Position numbers and translations under genes: made by a program. Shown here piece after piece: positions 47,742-55,754 of a stretch of DNA of 55,844 nt. This DNA comes from a virus. Positions within the stretch are counted from its first letter, which is position 1, and each line of letters starts with the position of its first letter. Under the pieces are notes generated by a model, which saw nothing but the letters and a program-made list of their open reading frames with translations, did not search any database and was not told the origin of the DNA. The stretch is from the IMG/VR virus record IMGVR_UViG_3300043446_000624, positions 1 through 55,844 of that record; one strand, given 5' to 3'.

Positions 47742-50580
47742 CTGCAAAAAGGTGGCTCACGTCGAACTTGATCTCATAGGCTTGGACGTTGGTCGTGCCA
47801 AAAGCATCCTTCCAGCCAGCCGCCATCTGCTTGCGCCCCTTGCTTCTGAGGATGCCGCGCTTCTCTATCGCGTTCTCAAAGTCGCGTAGCCCAATTCGCA
47901 CGTCCTTGAAGTAGGCTTTCAGGGCTGACGTAGACACCCAAATAGTACCCTCATCCACCTCGGCGCGGACGTACAACGCTTGGCGCGGCTCGGTTGTGAC
48001 CTTGCCATCCCGGACCACCAGACAGCTCTGGATGTTCTTGTTGATGAAGTCACCCAGCACTTCCTCATAGCGGTCTTCGTCTGCCACCACGCCCTTGATA
48101 ACGCGGTCCAACTCACGGCCCACGACGTCCATGATGCGCTCAATGTCGAAATGCACCAAATTCAAGGACTTAACCACCTGGTCAGCTACACGAACTGTGG
48201 CAAGCAAGTTAATCAGGAAACGGTACTCGGCGTTGGAGGTATGCTGGAACCCCACTTCCAAGTACATCGCGCCCAGTCTGCGCTTGATTTCAGTCGTCCC
48301 AATGCGAAACAACTCCTTGATGTACATTGGCCCAGCGTGACCGTGGTGAGTCTTCAAGGCGTCGAACATCTGTAGACCGCGCTGTGACGTCAACTCGTAC
48401 CCGGGCACACTGGGTCGTGTAATCCGTGGCTCCAGAATCCGCATCTCTTCTGCGTTGGTATTATCTTTGTAGGTCGCCATCAAGTCGCGCAGACTTGTGT
48501 TGGTTGTGGTCACCGCTATCAGCTTGGTAACGTATGACGCCTCGCGCTCTTGGTTGGTAGAAGACTGCATCCTCAGCTTGGACTGACCGGATGACACGTT
48601 GTAGGCGATATGGGATACCACCTTGCCATCTGTATTGGACTGCTCGTCCAGACCAAACAGGATGTTCTTGGAAGTAATCATCCGTTGCATCAGGGCGTTT
48701 TGCGTTGCCTCAAACACCGCCAAATTTTCTGGGTGACCCCAGATGCTCAACCCACCATACAGCGCCCCGGTCTTACCAAAGCCTGACTTGCCATGCAGGG
48801 ATAGGATGACGCCGTTGACGTTGGTGAATTCGATCAGGGGCGACGCAAATCCGCATAGCATCGTGAAGGCATGCCACTCGTAGCCGGGGTCGTTGAACAT
48901 TTGCGCGGCTTTCTTCCAGCCATCCAATGTGCCGCCTTGTTTAATGTTGCGGATGACGTTCTTAGCCATTGGGGACGGTGGACAGTGCGCCGTAGTCCCG
49001 TTAGCAAAGTACTCGGTTGAGCCTAAAACGAATGACTTGTAGTCTTCTGTCCAGCCTTGTTGAACTCTCATGATGTCTGCCTTCTGTGTTTCTACTAAAT
49101 ATGCCGCCCACTTCATCAGATAGCTGGACAGCTTCGGTGCAAATCCCAATTCAAACGTCACGCCGTTGGTTGCCAGTACAGTCTTCAGGCGCTCCAAGGA
49201 TGCAACATCTTTCAGGGGAAGCAGGAACTCTCGTGTGGCGTCGAGCGGCAGGTAAAGCACCATCACCAAGCATTCGCCATCGTGAGGGCTATACACGCGC
49301 TGAGTCGGATACACGTCGTTCGGTGTGATCATTTCAGGCGGGTCTTGGATGATCGTGCCTTTTTTGTCTCGTCTGGGAGGAGGTGTGTAGTAGATACCTC
49401 CATTAATGCCTCGACTGTAGGGCTGGAGGTAGTCTGGGAAGACGACAAGTTTTTTGGTATCCGTGTCGGCCCGAACTGATTGCGCTTCATCTTTGGTTTC
49501 GGCGCTTCCAGTAGGCTCTTCAACGGGTTCGGGAGCGGGGACGGATGCAACTCGGAGAGACTTTCCAAGCTCGATAGGCCCAGTGATTTTGCCTCGGAAG
49601 GGACAGCCACTGCATCGTGCGGCATCTTCTTTGGCGAAAGCGTCACATCCGTGCGCCCAGTTTGCTTCGCTGAGTGACTGTTGGGCTTTTCGTTCAGTGG
49701 CATCTCTGTCGTATTCGGGGTGTCCCTCTGACATGAGATGTATGGACTCAGCGCCATCAGAACACCTAACGGCGACAGATATTCCAGCGTACCACAGCGG
49801 CTCTGGACAACTAGCGGGGTTCTCGATGATGAATTTAATTTGTGCACAGCCGTTTCCCTCCAGGCTTGAGACTGCGATGTTGTGGAAGATGTACTCAAAG
49901 TTACCCCTACGTTTTTCTAGGATAGCCTTCGTGTCGTCATCCAGCCCCTTCTCGACCTTGCTGATGTCGAACGGCAGTTCAACAGGCCCGAAGCAAGCGA
50001 TAAGATCATCGAAGCTATGCGCTTCTCCGTCCCTAATAATTTGCACAGGCAACGGGTTGGCTGGGTCTTTGACGTTGTTGCTTCCCGGCACGCGCAGTAC
50101 TCGGGCGGCATCTGCTGTTACTGACTCGTCAATCCGCAGACCTGAATCAAGGCACAGCTTCTTGAATGCTTCGGCGTAAGGCTTCCAACGATCAGTCTCA
50201 ACGTCTTCCGTGAAGGGCCAGTACGCATGGATGCCGTGGCCCGAGTTGACGATGATGGGGTCTGGAAGTTCTTTCTCAGCTACGAAGTTCAGGAGCGATG
50301 TGAGACCTTCGTCCCAATGCTCGTACGGTTTCTTGGGGCCACAATCAATGTCAACAAAGAACGAACGCATGAAGATACAAGCGTCGGCCTTGCGAGACAT
50401 CCCTTCAAAGGTGCCCAGTGCAAAGTACGCGTTCCAGTCCCCCTGAACGAAACCTTGCATCTGTTGGATTGCATCATCAATGTCGTCGGCAAACTTCGGG
50501 CGCACAGTCCCGTCCTTGATGCCCACCACACAAATGTTGCCCTGCGTCGGTAATACTTTCTGGAAAAATTGTTTGTTCAT
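47710..50580 (-). CDS. Primase-helicase (AEP-type primase plus DUF927 ATPase)
   Basis: The 956-residue protein initiates DNA synthesis and unwinds the fork. The N-terminal archaeo-eukaryotic-type primase domain has D77 and D79 in FFVDIDCG, SGHGIHAYW with H118, and the third acidic region DAARVLRVPGSNNVKD. A Cys-containing linker (CSGCPF near 340) follows. The C-terminal half is a DUF927-type ATPase: LMKWAAYL, a GWTEDYKSFVLGSTEYFANG segment, and Walker A LHGKSGFGKTGA near 595-606, then FGLDEQSN. Start at 50580 chosen by fit to family ends; the longer ATG at 50652 would include a hairpin. Confidence 0.85.
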   Translation of the reverse strand: MNKQFFQKVLPTQGNICVVGIKDGTVRPKFADDIDDAIQQMQGFVQGDWNAYFALGTFEGMSRKADACIFMRSFFVDIDCGPKKPYEHWDEGLTSLLNFVAEKELPDPIIVNSGHGIHAYWPFTEDVETDRWKPYAEAFKKLCLDSGLRIDESVTADAARVLRVPGSNNVKDPANPLPVQIIRDGEAHSFDDLIACFGPVELPFDISKVEKGLDDDTKAILEKRRGNFEYIFHNIAVSSLEGNGCAQIKFIIENPASCPEPLWYAGISVAVRCSDGAESIHLMSEGHPEYDRDATERKAQQSLSEANWAHGCDAFAKEDAARCSGCPFRGKITGPIELGKSLRVASVPAPEPVEEPTGSAETKDEAQSVRADTDTKKLVVFPDYLQPYSRGINGGIYYTPPPRRDKKGTIIQDPPEMITPNDVYPTQRVYSPHDGECLVMVLYLPLDATREFLLPLKDVASLERLKTVLATNGVTFELGFAPKLSSYLMKWAAYLVETQKADIMRVQQGWTEDYKSFVLGSTEYFANGTTAHCPPSPMAKNVIRNIKQGGTLDGWKKAAQMFNDPGYEWHAFTMLCGFASPLIEFTNVNGVILSLHGKSGFGKTGALYGGLSIWGHPENLAVFEATQNALMQRMITSKNILFGLDEQSNTDGKVVSHIAYNVSSGQSKLRMQSSTNQEREASYVTKLIAVTTTNTSLRDLMATYKDNTNAEEMRILEPRITRPSVPGYELTSQRGLQMFDALKTHHGHAGPMYIKELFRIGTTEIKRRLGAMYLEVGFQHTSNAEYRFLINLLATVRVADQVVKSLNLVHFDIERIMDVVGRELDRVIKGVVADEDRYEEVLGDFINKNIQSCLVVRDGKVTTEPRQALYVRAEVDEGTIWVSTSALKAYFKDVRIGLRDFENAIEKRGILRSKGRKQMAAGWKDAFGTTNVQAYEIKFDVSHLFADETAETRLAA

Positions 50581-50598
50581 GATCGCAGAGACAATAAT

Positions 50599-50619
50599 GG
50601 CGGGAGCAACGCCCCCGCC
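50599..50619 (-). other. Hairpin before primase-helicase gene
   Basis: A 9-position stem (one mismatch) with arms 50599-50607 and 50611-50619 and a 3-nt loop sits between the HTH gene stop and the primase-helicase start. No T-tract follows, so a translational or attenuation effect is more likely than termination. Confidence 0.6.
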
Positions 50620-50629
50620 AACCACAAAA

Positions 50630-50965
50630 TTAGTCTGGCTTGGTGCCAGCACGCTTCATTGGGCGACCAACCATCTCCTCGCAATAGGTGCGGGCGGCGC
50701 TCAATGAAGTTGCAGGAAGTACCCCGGCCTTCAGGTCTTTCTCCATCAGGTCGATCAGTACTTCTATCATGTGTTTTTTACCGTCACGTATAACGCCGCC
50801 TCTGAACCAAGCGTGAATTGTTGGCCTAGTTGTATCAAGCATCTGCGCCACGTATGTCGCAGGGATGTTGCCCTTGATGCAGACCTTGCCAAGTTCACGC
50901 CCTAGGTTGTAGGGGCCACGGTAATCGACTGCCTCTTGCAAGGCGGCGCTATACGTTCGTGCCAT
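50630..50965 (-). CDS. HTH DNA-binding protein, 111 aa
   Basis: The start overlaps the upstream stop by one base (TAATG). The N-terminal half is helical (MARTYSAALQEAVDYRGPYN). A helix-turn-helix is seen at about residues 34-65 (IPATYVAQMLDTTRPTIHAW then FRGGVIRDGKK). The C-terminus is helical (LIDLMEKDLKAGVLPA) with AARTYCEEMVGRPM. I recall this family as conserved in phage replication operons. It probably regulates this operon or marks the origin; the TTCCAA arrays at 3480-3883 are a possible target, untested. Confidence 0.75.
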   Translation of the reverse strand: MARTYSAALQEAVDYRGPYNLGRELGKVCIKGNIPATYVAQMLDTTRPTIHAWFRGGVIRDGKKHMIEVLIDLMEKDLKAGVLPATSLSAARTYCEEMVGRPMKRAGTKPD

Positions 50966-51789
50966 TATTTCTTAGTCCACTTTTTGATGACTTCGCTGGC
51001 GTTCTCTGCCGCTTCCACAGTGGGCTTGGCAGTCTCACGCTTAACGGGTTCAGGTTGAGCCGGGGCTTCAGCCTCTTCGCCCTGAGAGTCAGACTTATAG
51101 ACGGTCAGCTTGATTGCGTTCTCGGCTGCCGGAGATTTGGTCTGGCGAGAGATAGCATCCTTCATCTCCGGGGGAACCGCCGCGCTCGGAGAGAACAACA
51201 GACGGGGCACAGGAGAGTTGATGTCAAACTCCATCTTGGTCACAACGCGTCCAGCACTGATGTTGTTATTAGCAAGCATCTGGATGTAGGGGCGGAAGGG
51301 CCAGCGACCGTTTTCTTCCTTGCCGAATGCGCTAGTAGCGGGAAGCACCAACTGATAGACGTCCCCATCCGGGTCGTTCGGTAGTACAACTGCGGTGCGC
51401 CAAGACAGGCGACATGCGGAACCCTGACCGCCTTGACCAGAACCCTTGACGGAGTTCGGGCACTCTTGGCAGGAAGTTGCCGGGGGGTTGGGCACATCAG
51501 CGTCCGGTCCCTTGGAGTCGCTAGACCAGCAAGCGGGAGAAATCTTCACGCCCTTCTTGTACGTGCTGTTATAGAACGTACGTGCGGGGTCATGCGCCAT
51601 CTTGACAAACACCACTTGCATGGAATTGTCGGTGTTAACGCTCTGCTCTTTGCCAGCCACAATTTTGCGGAAGACGCGACCTTCGATAGAGATACGCTTG
51701 TTGCCTTTTACGGCGTTGCCAGCTACGGCAAGGGTATCTTCATCCAAACCAAGTTCGATACCGGAAATGACTGCGAGTTCGTTGCTCAT
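50965..51789 (-). CDS. Cys-rich phage protein, possible ssDNA-binding
   Basis: The 274-residue protein starts at the ATG at 51789; the 24-residue upstream extension is rejected. It has a small beta domain with NKRISIEGRVFRKIVAGKEQ, then four cysteines at C87, C107, C110 and C126 (PACWSS, SCQECPN, SACRLSW), a zinc-knuckle-like set. A beta core (TAVVLPNDPDGDVYQLVLPA) and an acidic/basic tail of about 40 residues follow (EEAEAPAQPEPVKRETAKPT). An acidic-tailed OB-like protein within a replication operon suggests ssDNA binding. I recall this family only as hypothetical. Confidence 0.68.
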   Translation of the reverse strand: MSNELAVISGIELGLDEDTLAVAGNAVKGNKRISIEGRVFRKIVAGKEQSVNTDNSMQVVFVKMAHDPARTFYNSTYKKGVKISPACWSSDSKGPDADVPNPPATSCQECPNSVKGSGQGGQGSACRLSWRTAVVLPNDPDGDVYQLVLPATSAFGKEENGRWPFRPYIQMLANNNISAGRVVTKMEFDINSPVPRLLFSPSAAVPPEMKDAISRQTKSPAAENAIKLTVYKSDSQGEEAEAPAQPEPVKRETAKPTVEAAENASEVIKKWTKK

Positions 51790-51790
51790 A

Positions 51791-52210
51791 TTAAACCTCA
51801 ACTGAAAGATTACTAGATGCGCGGGGCTTGTACACGGTGATCGCGTATTCCCGCATGACATTCACACCGGGGGGCAAACCTTCACCAGCCCTGTCGGTCA
51901 TGAATTGCTTGAAGTTGGTCTGATGGATTCGACGTTCAAGAAGATCAATGCTTCCCTCGGTCTCGACAAACTTCTTGAAGTTGTCCCAATCAGAACAAGT
52001 GTACCGGTCCTTGACTTGACGCGATACAGTACCGTGAGCAGTCTTGAGACCACTCGTGTTCGTTGTGTTGCAGATGTCTAAAAGTGCGGCTTCAATTTTC
52101 TCCAAGTCTTCCTTCAACTCTCTGTCGGCTGAATCAAAATCGGCCTTGAGTGTCTCACGTTTCCGACGAATTGTTAAATAGGTTTCCACTAACTGATCAG
52201 CATTGTTCAT
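51791..52210 (-). CDS. Hypothetical coiled-coil protein, replication operon
   Basis: The 139-residue protein starts at the ATG at 52210, 14 bp inside the SNF2 gene. The N-terminal 45 residues form a charged helix (LTIRRKRETLKADFDSADRE then LKEDLEKIEAALLD), followed by TSGLKTAHGTVSRQVKDRYT, a beta pair, and a C-terminal GLPPGVNVMREYAITVYKPR. This order is a recurring phage replication-operon family resembling Gam-like nuclease inhibitors in outline. Similarity is by pattern only. Role in protecting DNA ends or recombination is inferred. Confidence 0.68.
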   Translation of the reverse strand: MNNADQLVETYLTIRRKRETLKADFDSADRELKEDLEKIEAALLDICNTTNTSGLKTAHGTVSRQVKDRYTCSDWDNFKKFVETEGSIDLLERRIHQTNFKQFMTDRAGEGLPPGVNVMREYAITVYKPRASSNLSVEV

Positions 52211-53771
52211 TGCTTTCTCCTTCGATTTCCTGACGATACAGGTCCACCAACTGTTCGTGCATATCGACCTTGTTTTGCAACATGCGATACATACGGCGCT
52301 CCACCTCGGACCCTTGGAGGTGGATTACAGTCATACTGTTCTTCTGTCCCACGCGGTCAATCCGCGCAATACACTGTAAGTAAGTCTCTACAGACATGAC
52401 GGGTGACCAGAACACCACCGTGTCAGCGGCAGTCAATGTCACACCATGCGATGCGGCTTGCGGTTGAATGAGTAATACCTTTGGGTCATCCTGCGTTTGG
52501 AAACGATTAAAAATTGCCGCACGTTCATTGGCTGATACGCTTCCTGCAATGATCTCGCTGGAGATGTTGCTCTTGTTCAGGAAGTTCTTGATCAAGCTAA
52601 GCGTGTGGGTGTACGGCACAAAGACGATGACTTTGTGGGAAGACTCTTCCAACACTTCGTGCAACACGTTCAACCGTGGCGATACATCGAACTCGACCAC
52701 ATTGCCTCCGTCGGTGTACACCGCCCCACCCGATAGCTGGAGCAGTTTGGTCAGCGCGGCGGCGGCATTGACGGTACTAATGGTTTCCCCTACTGCCATG
52801 ATCTGCATTTGCTTGACCAATTCCTTGTAGTAGCCCGTTGCCTGTGCAGTCAGCGGCACTTCGCGTGACTGATACGTCACCTCTGGTAAGTCAAGACACT
52901 GCGACTTCTCGTAGCGGATTGCGGGTTGCAATGCGTTGAACACTAGCGACTTGGCGTAAGGTTTGGGAACCCAACGAAAACGGGAAACCTGCGTCATGAC
53001 AGTATCTTTCCACGCTGTCTTGTACTTGGGCACACGTGACGGATTTATCAGCCGAGCAAGCCCGAACGCATCTTCAGGTGACTGCGACGCGGGTGTACCC
53101 GTCATCATCCACAGATAGGTGCTCGGTTGAATGATGCTTGCTAGAGTCTTCCAGCGCACAGTACTCGTGTTCTTGTATGCGTTGGCTTCGTCAACGATGA
53201 TCAGATCAAATCCAGCGTTGGCAATTGCTTCGCGCTCAGACGATACACCGTCATAGTTGATGATGACAAACTGATACTCGCCTTCGATGACTTTGCGGCG
53301 TTTGCTACCATGAGCAATACCGCAGGTGCGGTGCATTGCTGTTTTGAACAGATCGCCTTGCCATGCTGACTTCATGATTGACAACGGACAGATCACCAAC
53401 ACTCGCTTAATCTTGCCTTCACGCATCAGATAGTCTGCGGCCCAGATAGCGGCAGATGTCTTGCCTGTACCAGCTTCGTTAAAACAGAACGCACGTTTGT
53501 GCAGGGTTAGGAAACGTGATGTGTCGCGCTGATGCTCGAACGGCTGGAACATTCCAGGCCAGTTGTAATGCTTCTCGATGGGTGACGGAAGTTTGCTGTC
53601 TTCGAGCAGTACGGTGAGCGATTGCATTTCATCAACGCCCCAGTACACCATCATTTCCGAGTGCGAGCCTTGCGCTCCAAGCACCTCGCTCTTGTCGATG
53701 GACGCCTTGATTGTCTGCGCCACATCATGTGAGCAATGGAATTGCACTGCAATGTCTTCAACTATATTCAT
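52197..53771 (-). CDS. SNF2-type superfamily 2 helicase/ATPase
   Basis: The 524-residue protein has all SF2 motifs: Walker A NEAGTGKT near residues 98-105, VLVICPLSIMKSAW (Ia), VDEANAY at 192-198 in place of DEAH, MMTGTPASQ (III), LLIQPQAASHGVTLTAADTV (V) and QCIARIDRVGQKNSM (VI). The RxDRxGQ ending and DEAN motif II are typical of the SNF2 branch. Likely a dsDNA translocase for replication, recombination or packaging-related remodelling. The ATG at 53771 has GAGG with 4-nt spacing and lies at the end of a long leader. Confidence 0.87.
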   Translation of the reverse strand: MNIVEDIAVQFHCSHDVAQTIKASIDKSEVLGAQGSHSEMMVYWGVDEMQSLTVLLEDSKLPSPIEKHYNWPGMFQPFEHQRDTSRFLTLHKRAFCFNEAGTGKTSAAIWAADYLMREGKIKRVLVICPLSIMKSAWQGDLFKTAMHRTCGIAHGSKRRKVIEGEYQFVIINYDGVSSEREAIANAGFDLIIVDEANAYKNTSTVRWKTLASIIQPSTYLWMMTGTPASQSPEDAFGLARLINPSRVPKYKTAWKDTVMTQVSRFRWVPKPYAKSLVFNALQPAIRYEKSQCLDLPEVTYQSREVPLTAQATGYYKELVKQMQIMAVGETISTVNAAAALTKLLQLSGGAVYTDGGNVVEFDVSPRLNVLHEVLEESSHKVIVFVPYTHTLSLIKNFLNKSNISSEIIAGSVSANERAAIFNRFQTQDDPKVLLIQPQAASHGVTLTAADTVVFWSPVMSVETYLQCIARIDRVGQKNSMTVIHLQGSEVERRMYRMLQNKVDMHEQLVDLYRQEIEGESNEQC

Positions 53772-53949
53772 ACTACCTCTTGACTGTTTGTTTGTTTGTC
53801 CCCGTCTTTCCGGGGTGTCCGTCAGTCCTGCAAAGAACAAAGTCTAGGAGAAAGCAACCCTGCCAACTGACTGATGCGGTTTAGGGAACCAGATAAAAAC
53901 CCTGTTTGACGCCTAGCGTCTGGCCCACTCACACCTTACTGCCAACACA
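53772..53949 (-). promoter_or_regulatory. Leader upstream of SNF2 gene with hairpins
   Basis: A roughly 170-nt untranslated stretch between a sigma-70-like promoter and the SNF2 start. Two small hairpins are visible: 53908-53920 (GACGC/GCGTC, 3-nt loop, followed by AAACAGGGTTTTTATC on the minus strand) and 53800-53815 (CCCCG/CGGGG, 6-nt loop). This could be an attenuator; no riboswitch class is recognised. Confidence 0.45.
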
Positions 53950-53977
53950 ATGATAGCGACGTTTTCGCTTTTGTCAA
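53950..53977 (-). promoter_or_regulatory. Sigma-70-type promoter for SNF2 operon
   Basis: On the minus strand TTGACA (53977-53972) and TATCAT (53955-53950) are separated by 16 bp. The -35 is a perfect consensus. It overlaps the 3' end of the HNH-like gene and gives an independent start for the downstream replication genes. Confidence 0.75.
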
Positions 53978-54288
53978 GTTTTCTTTCGTTCTTTTTTGCT
54001 GACTTCGGATACGAGATTACCCTTAGAGTCGCGTCGGAACGAACGATTCTTTGCCGCGCTTTCAATGCGCAGTCCGTCCTTGTTGGAGCCGCCTTTGTCG
54101 AGCGCACGAACGTGTGCTACGTCCTTGCCTTCGCGTCGATCAGCCTTGCCATCATGGTCTGCATCTCTGCCAGTCTTATCGATAGCACGACGACCGCGCT
54201 GACGCTCCATGCGACGCTCATGCTCACCACGAGCAAGCTGTTGCTGATATTCTTTTTTATACGGTCTGGGTTTGTTGACGTAGGGCAT
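53974..54288 (-). CDS. Small basic HNH-like protein, 104 aa
   Basis: The ATG at 54288 has GGAG with 7-nt spacing. A basic N-terminus (MPYVNKPRPYKKEYQQQLAR) leads into DADHDGKADRREGKDVAH and then VRALDKGGSNKDGLRIESAA and KNRSFRR. The D(V)AH...L.KGG.N....LR......NRS.R order is HNH-nuclease-like, and I recall such phage proteins with DHxxPL(S/D)KGG motifs. Only one clear His of the finger is present, so catalysis is doubtful. Highly basic C-terminus suggests DNA binding. The -35 of the SNF2 promoter lies in its last codons. Confidence 0.68.
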   Translation of the reverse strand: MPYVNKPRPYKKEYQQQLARGEHERRMERQRGRRAIDKTGRDADHDGKADRREGKDVAHVRALDKGGSNKDGLRIESAAKNRSFRRDSKGNLVSEVSKKERKKT

Positions 54289-54469
54289 CTTGTTGCTCCA
54301 GCATGTGTCGGACAGAGTTAAGCGCTATTTTTGCCTCGACCATGGCAAGTGTCAATTGGTCCATCGCTAGCACGTAGTCGCCTTCCAGCAGATAGTCATG
54401 CGCTTTCTTCATCGCCTTCTCACACATCATCATGGGATGGGCGTAATCAATTAGGGTCTCTTGGCTCAT
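54257..54469 (-). CDS. Small helical protein, 70 aa
   Basis: Starts within the upstream stop (ATGA) with AGAGG 7 nt before. Sequence MSQETLIDYAHPMMMCEKAM then KKAHDYLLEGDYVLAMDQLT. Two or three amphipathic helices in a TPR-like A-x-x-x-L pattern (YVLAMDQLTLAMVEAKIAL) suggest a helical hairpin. I recall it as a frequent small gene next to replication nucleases in phages. Overlaps the next gene by 32 bp. Function is unknown. Confidence 0.7.
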   Translation of the reverse strand: MSQETLIDYAHPMMMCEKAMKKAHDYLLEGDYVLAMDQLTLAMVEAKIALNSVRHMLEQQDALRQQTQTV

Positions 54470-55128
54470 AGTTTTCCTCTATAAAACTCACAGGAGGTGA
54501 CTGGGCACCACCCGCACAGTGGGGTTGGGTTGGCTTGCCACTTGTCGTTGACATGACACAAGCGCAAGCGTTCTAGGTGGGGGATGAAGTCGGCCCACAT
54601 CTTGTCGATGTTTTCCCGCTTGAAGTCCCCCGTGATGAAGTTGTTGTGGGCAACAAATAACAGACCAGCCTTGATGTACTCCACCTCTGGGAAGTGCGCA
54701 AACACCATGAGTGCCATCAACTGCAACTGTTTCATGTCAGGATAGCGGTCGCTTCCTGTCTTGTAGTCCACCACGAATCCGGTGTCTCCGTCGATGACAA
54801 CCAAATCCGCGATCCCACGCACCCAATAATCAGTCCAAGTGGTCGGTTTGCGGTCGAAGTCGAGCGCCATGCGATGCTCGGGGTACTTGTCCCCATCCAT
54901 GTCCCGCAACGGGTCAAGCATAGCCTTGTAACGCTCGTAGTTCTTCAGTAGCGGCGTGCCATCCTTGACATAGTTTTCCAGCGCACTGTGCACCTCAGTG
55001 CCGTACAGCATCTGGGGTGTTGTTTTCTTCTGGAACCGCTTCAGAACCTTGACTTCGTTGTACTGCCGGGGGCAATTCTGGAAGTCCTTGAGACTGGAAT
55101 AAGACCACTTGATTTCTTGGGGATTCAT
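54466..55128 (-). CDS. Cas4/AddB-like PD-(D/E)XK exonuclease with Fe-S cysteines
   Basis: The 220-residue protein has the RecB-family nuclease set: YSSLKDFQNCPRQY at the start, H47 in GTEVHSAL, D108 in GIADLVVIDG, D121 and K123 in FVVDYKTGS, and Q134 in KQLQLMAL. C19 together with C205, C208 and C213 (LCGWCPVTSC) is the four-cysteine arrangement that holds a 4Fe-4S cluster in Cas4 and AddB. A 5'-3' or end-resecting exonuclease acting in recombination or replication is expected. It has no adjacent CRISPR genes. Start and stop overlap neighbouring genes by ATGA. Confidence 0.88.
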   Translation of the reverse strand: MNPQEIKWSYSSLKDFQNCPRQYNEVKVLKRFQKKTTPQMLYGTEVHSALENYVKDGTPLLKNYERYKAMLDPLRDMDGDKYPEHRMALDFDRKPTTWTDYWVRGIADLVVIDGDTGFVVDYKTGSDRYPDMKQLQLMALMVFAHFPEVEYIKAGLLFVAHNNFITGDFKRENIDKMWADFIPHLERLRLCHVNDKWQANPTPLCGWCPVTSCEFYRGKL

Positions 55129-55754
55129 AGACTGGTACGTTGTTTCTTTGACCCCGTGGAGGTTACCATATTGAGCCGTTTTGGGTTGAATCCCCGGTCC
55201 CGGTCCCAGAACGTGTCGCCACGCAATATGAAGAAGATGTAGTCTTGGGTGTAGCCCCGGTTCCCCACTATCATTGTCCCGACGTTAAATCGACCTCCAA
55301 AGATGTTCAAGGCGCTCAGGGAAGATATTTTTGACCCACCGATGTAGGCACTGCTGGGCGAGACGTTTGACTGAATTGGCCCCAAAAATACGGGCAGGTT
55401 CAGCGACCGAGAGTACCCTGCGGCCTGCTCAAGATAGTCTGCCAACACCGTAGCCGCCATATCCCCCTCGTAGTGCATAGACATACGTCGCTTGCACTCA
55501 ATCCCGAACTTGATCTGTTTTCCAGAAATTAAGTCTAAGGTATCAACAACAAAGTCAATCCGGTTCCCCGCCCCGGTGTTTACTTGTTCCTGATACTCCC
55601 ATTCCTGTCCGTCAAGAAAACGCCGCACCAAATCAGATGCGGTTTTCTCAGTCTCGTAGTCGGCGGCAAACAGCTTTTGCTTGCGCTTCAGTTCTGCCTG
55701 ATGTTTTAGATATGCGGCGTTGGGGTGCACGTATGGGGTATTAAGCATCTGCAT
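55125..55754 (-). CDS. PD-(D/E)XK nuclease-like protein
   Basis: The ATG at 55754 has GGGAG with 6-nt spacing; a GTG eight codons upstream is less likely. After a helical N-terminus (AYLKHQAELKRKQKLFAADY), a possible catalytic core is E36-T-E38 in ETEKTASDLV, D67 in NRIDFVVD and E86/K88 in FGIECKRRM, the order of a restriction-endonuclease-like fold. The C-terminal half is strand-rich with Gly loops and MIVGNRGY. The substrate is unknown. The stop overlaps the Cas4-like start. It overlaps the upstream partial gene by 14 bp. Confidence 0.62.
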   Translation of the reverse strand: MQMLNTPYVHPNAAYLKHQAELKRKQKLFAADYETEKTASDLVRRFLDGQEWEYQEQVNTGAGNRIDFVVDTLDLISGKQIKFGIECKRRMSMHYEGDMAATVLADYLEQAAGYSRSLNLPVFLGPIQSNVSPSSAYIGGSKISSLSALNIFGGRFNVGTMIVGNRGYTQDYIFFILRGDTFWDRDRGFNPKRLNMVTSTGSKKQRTSL

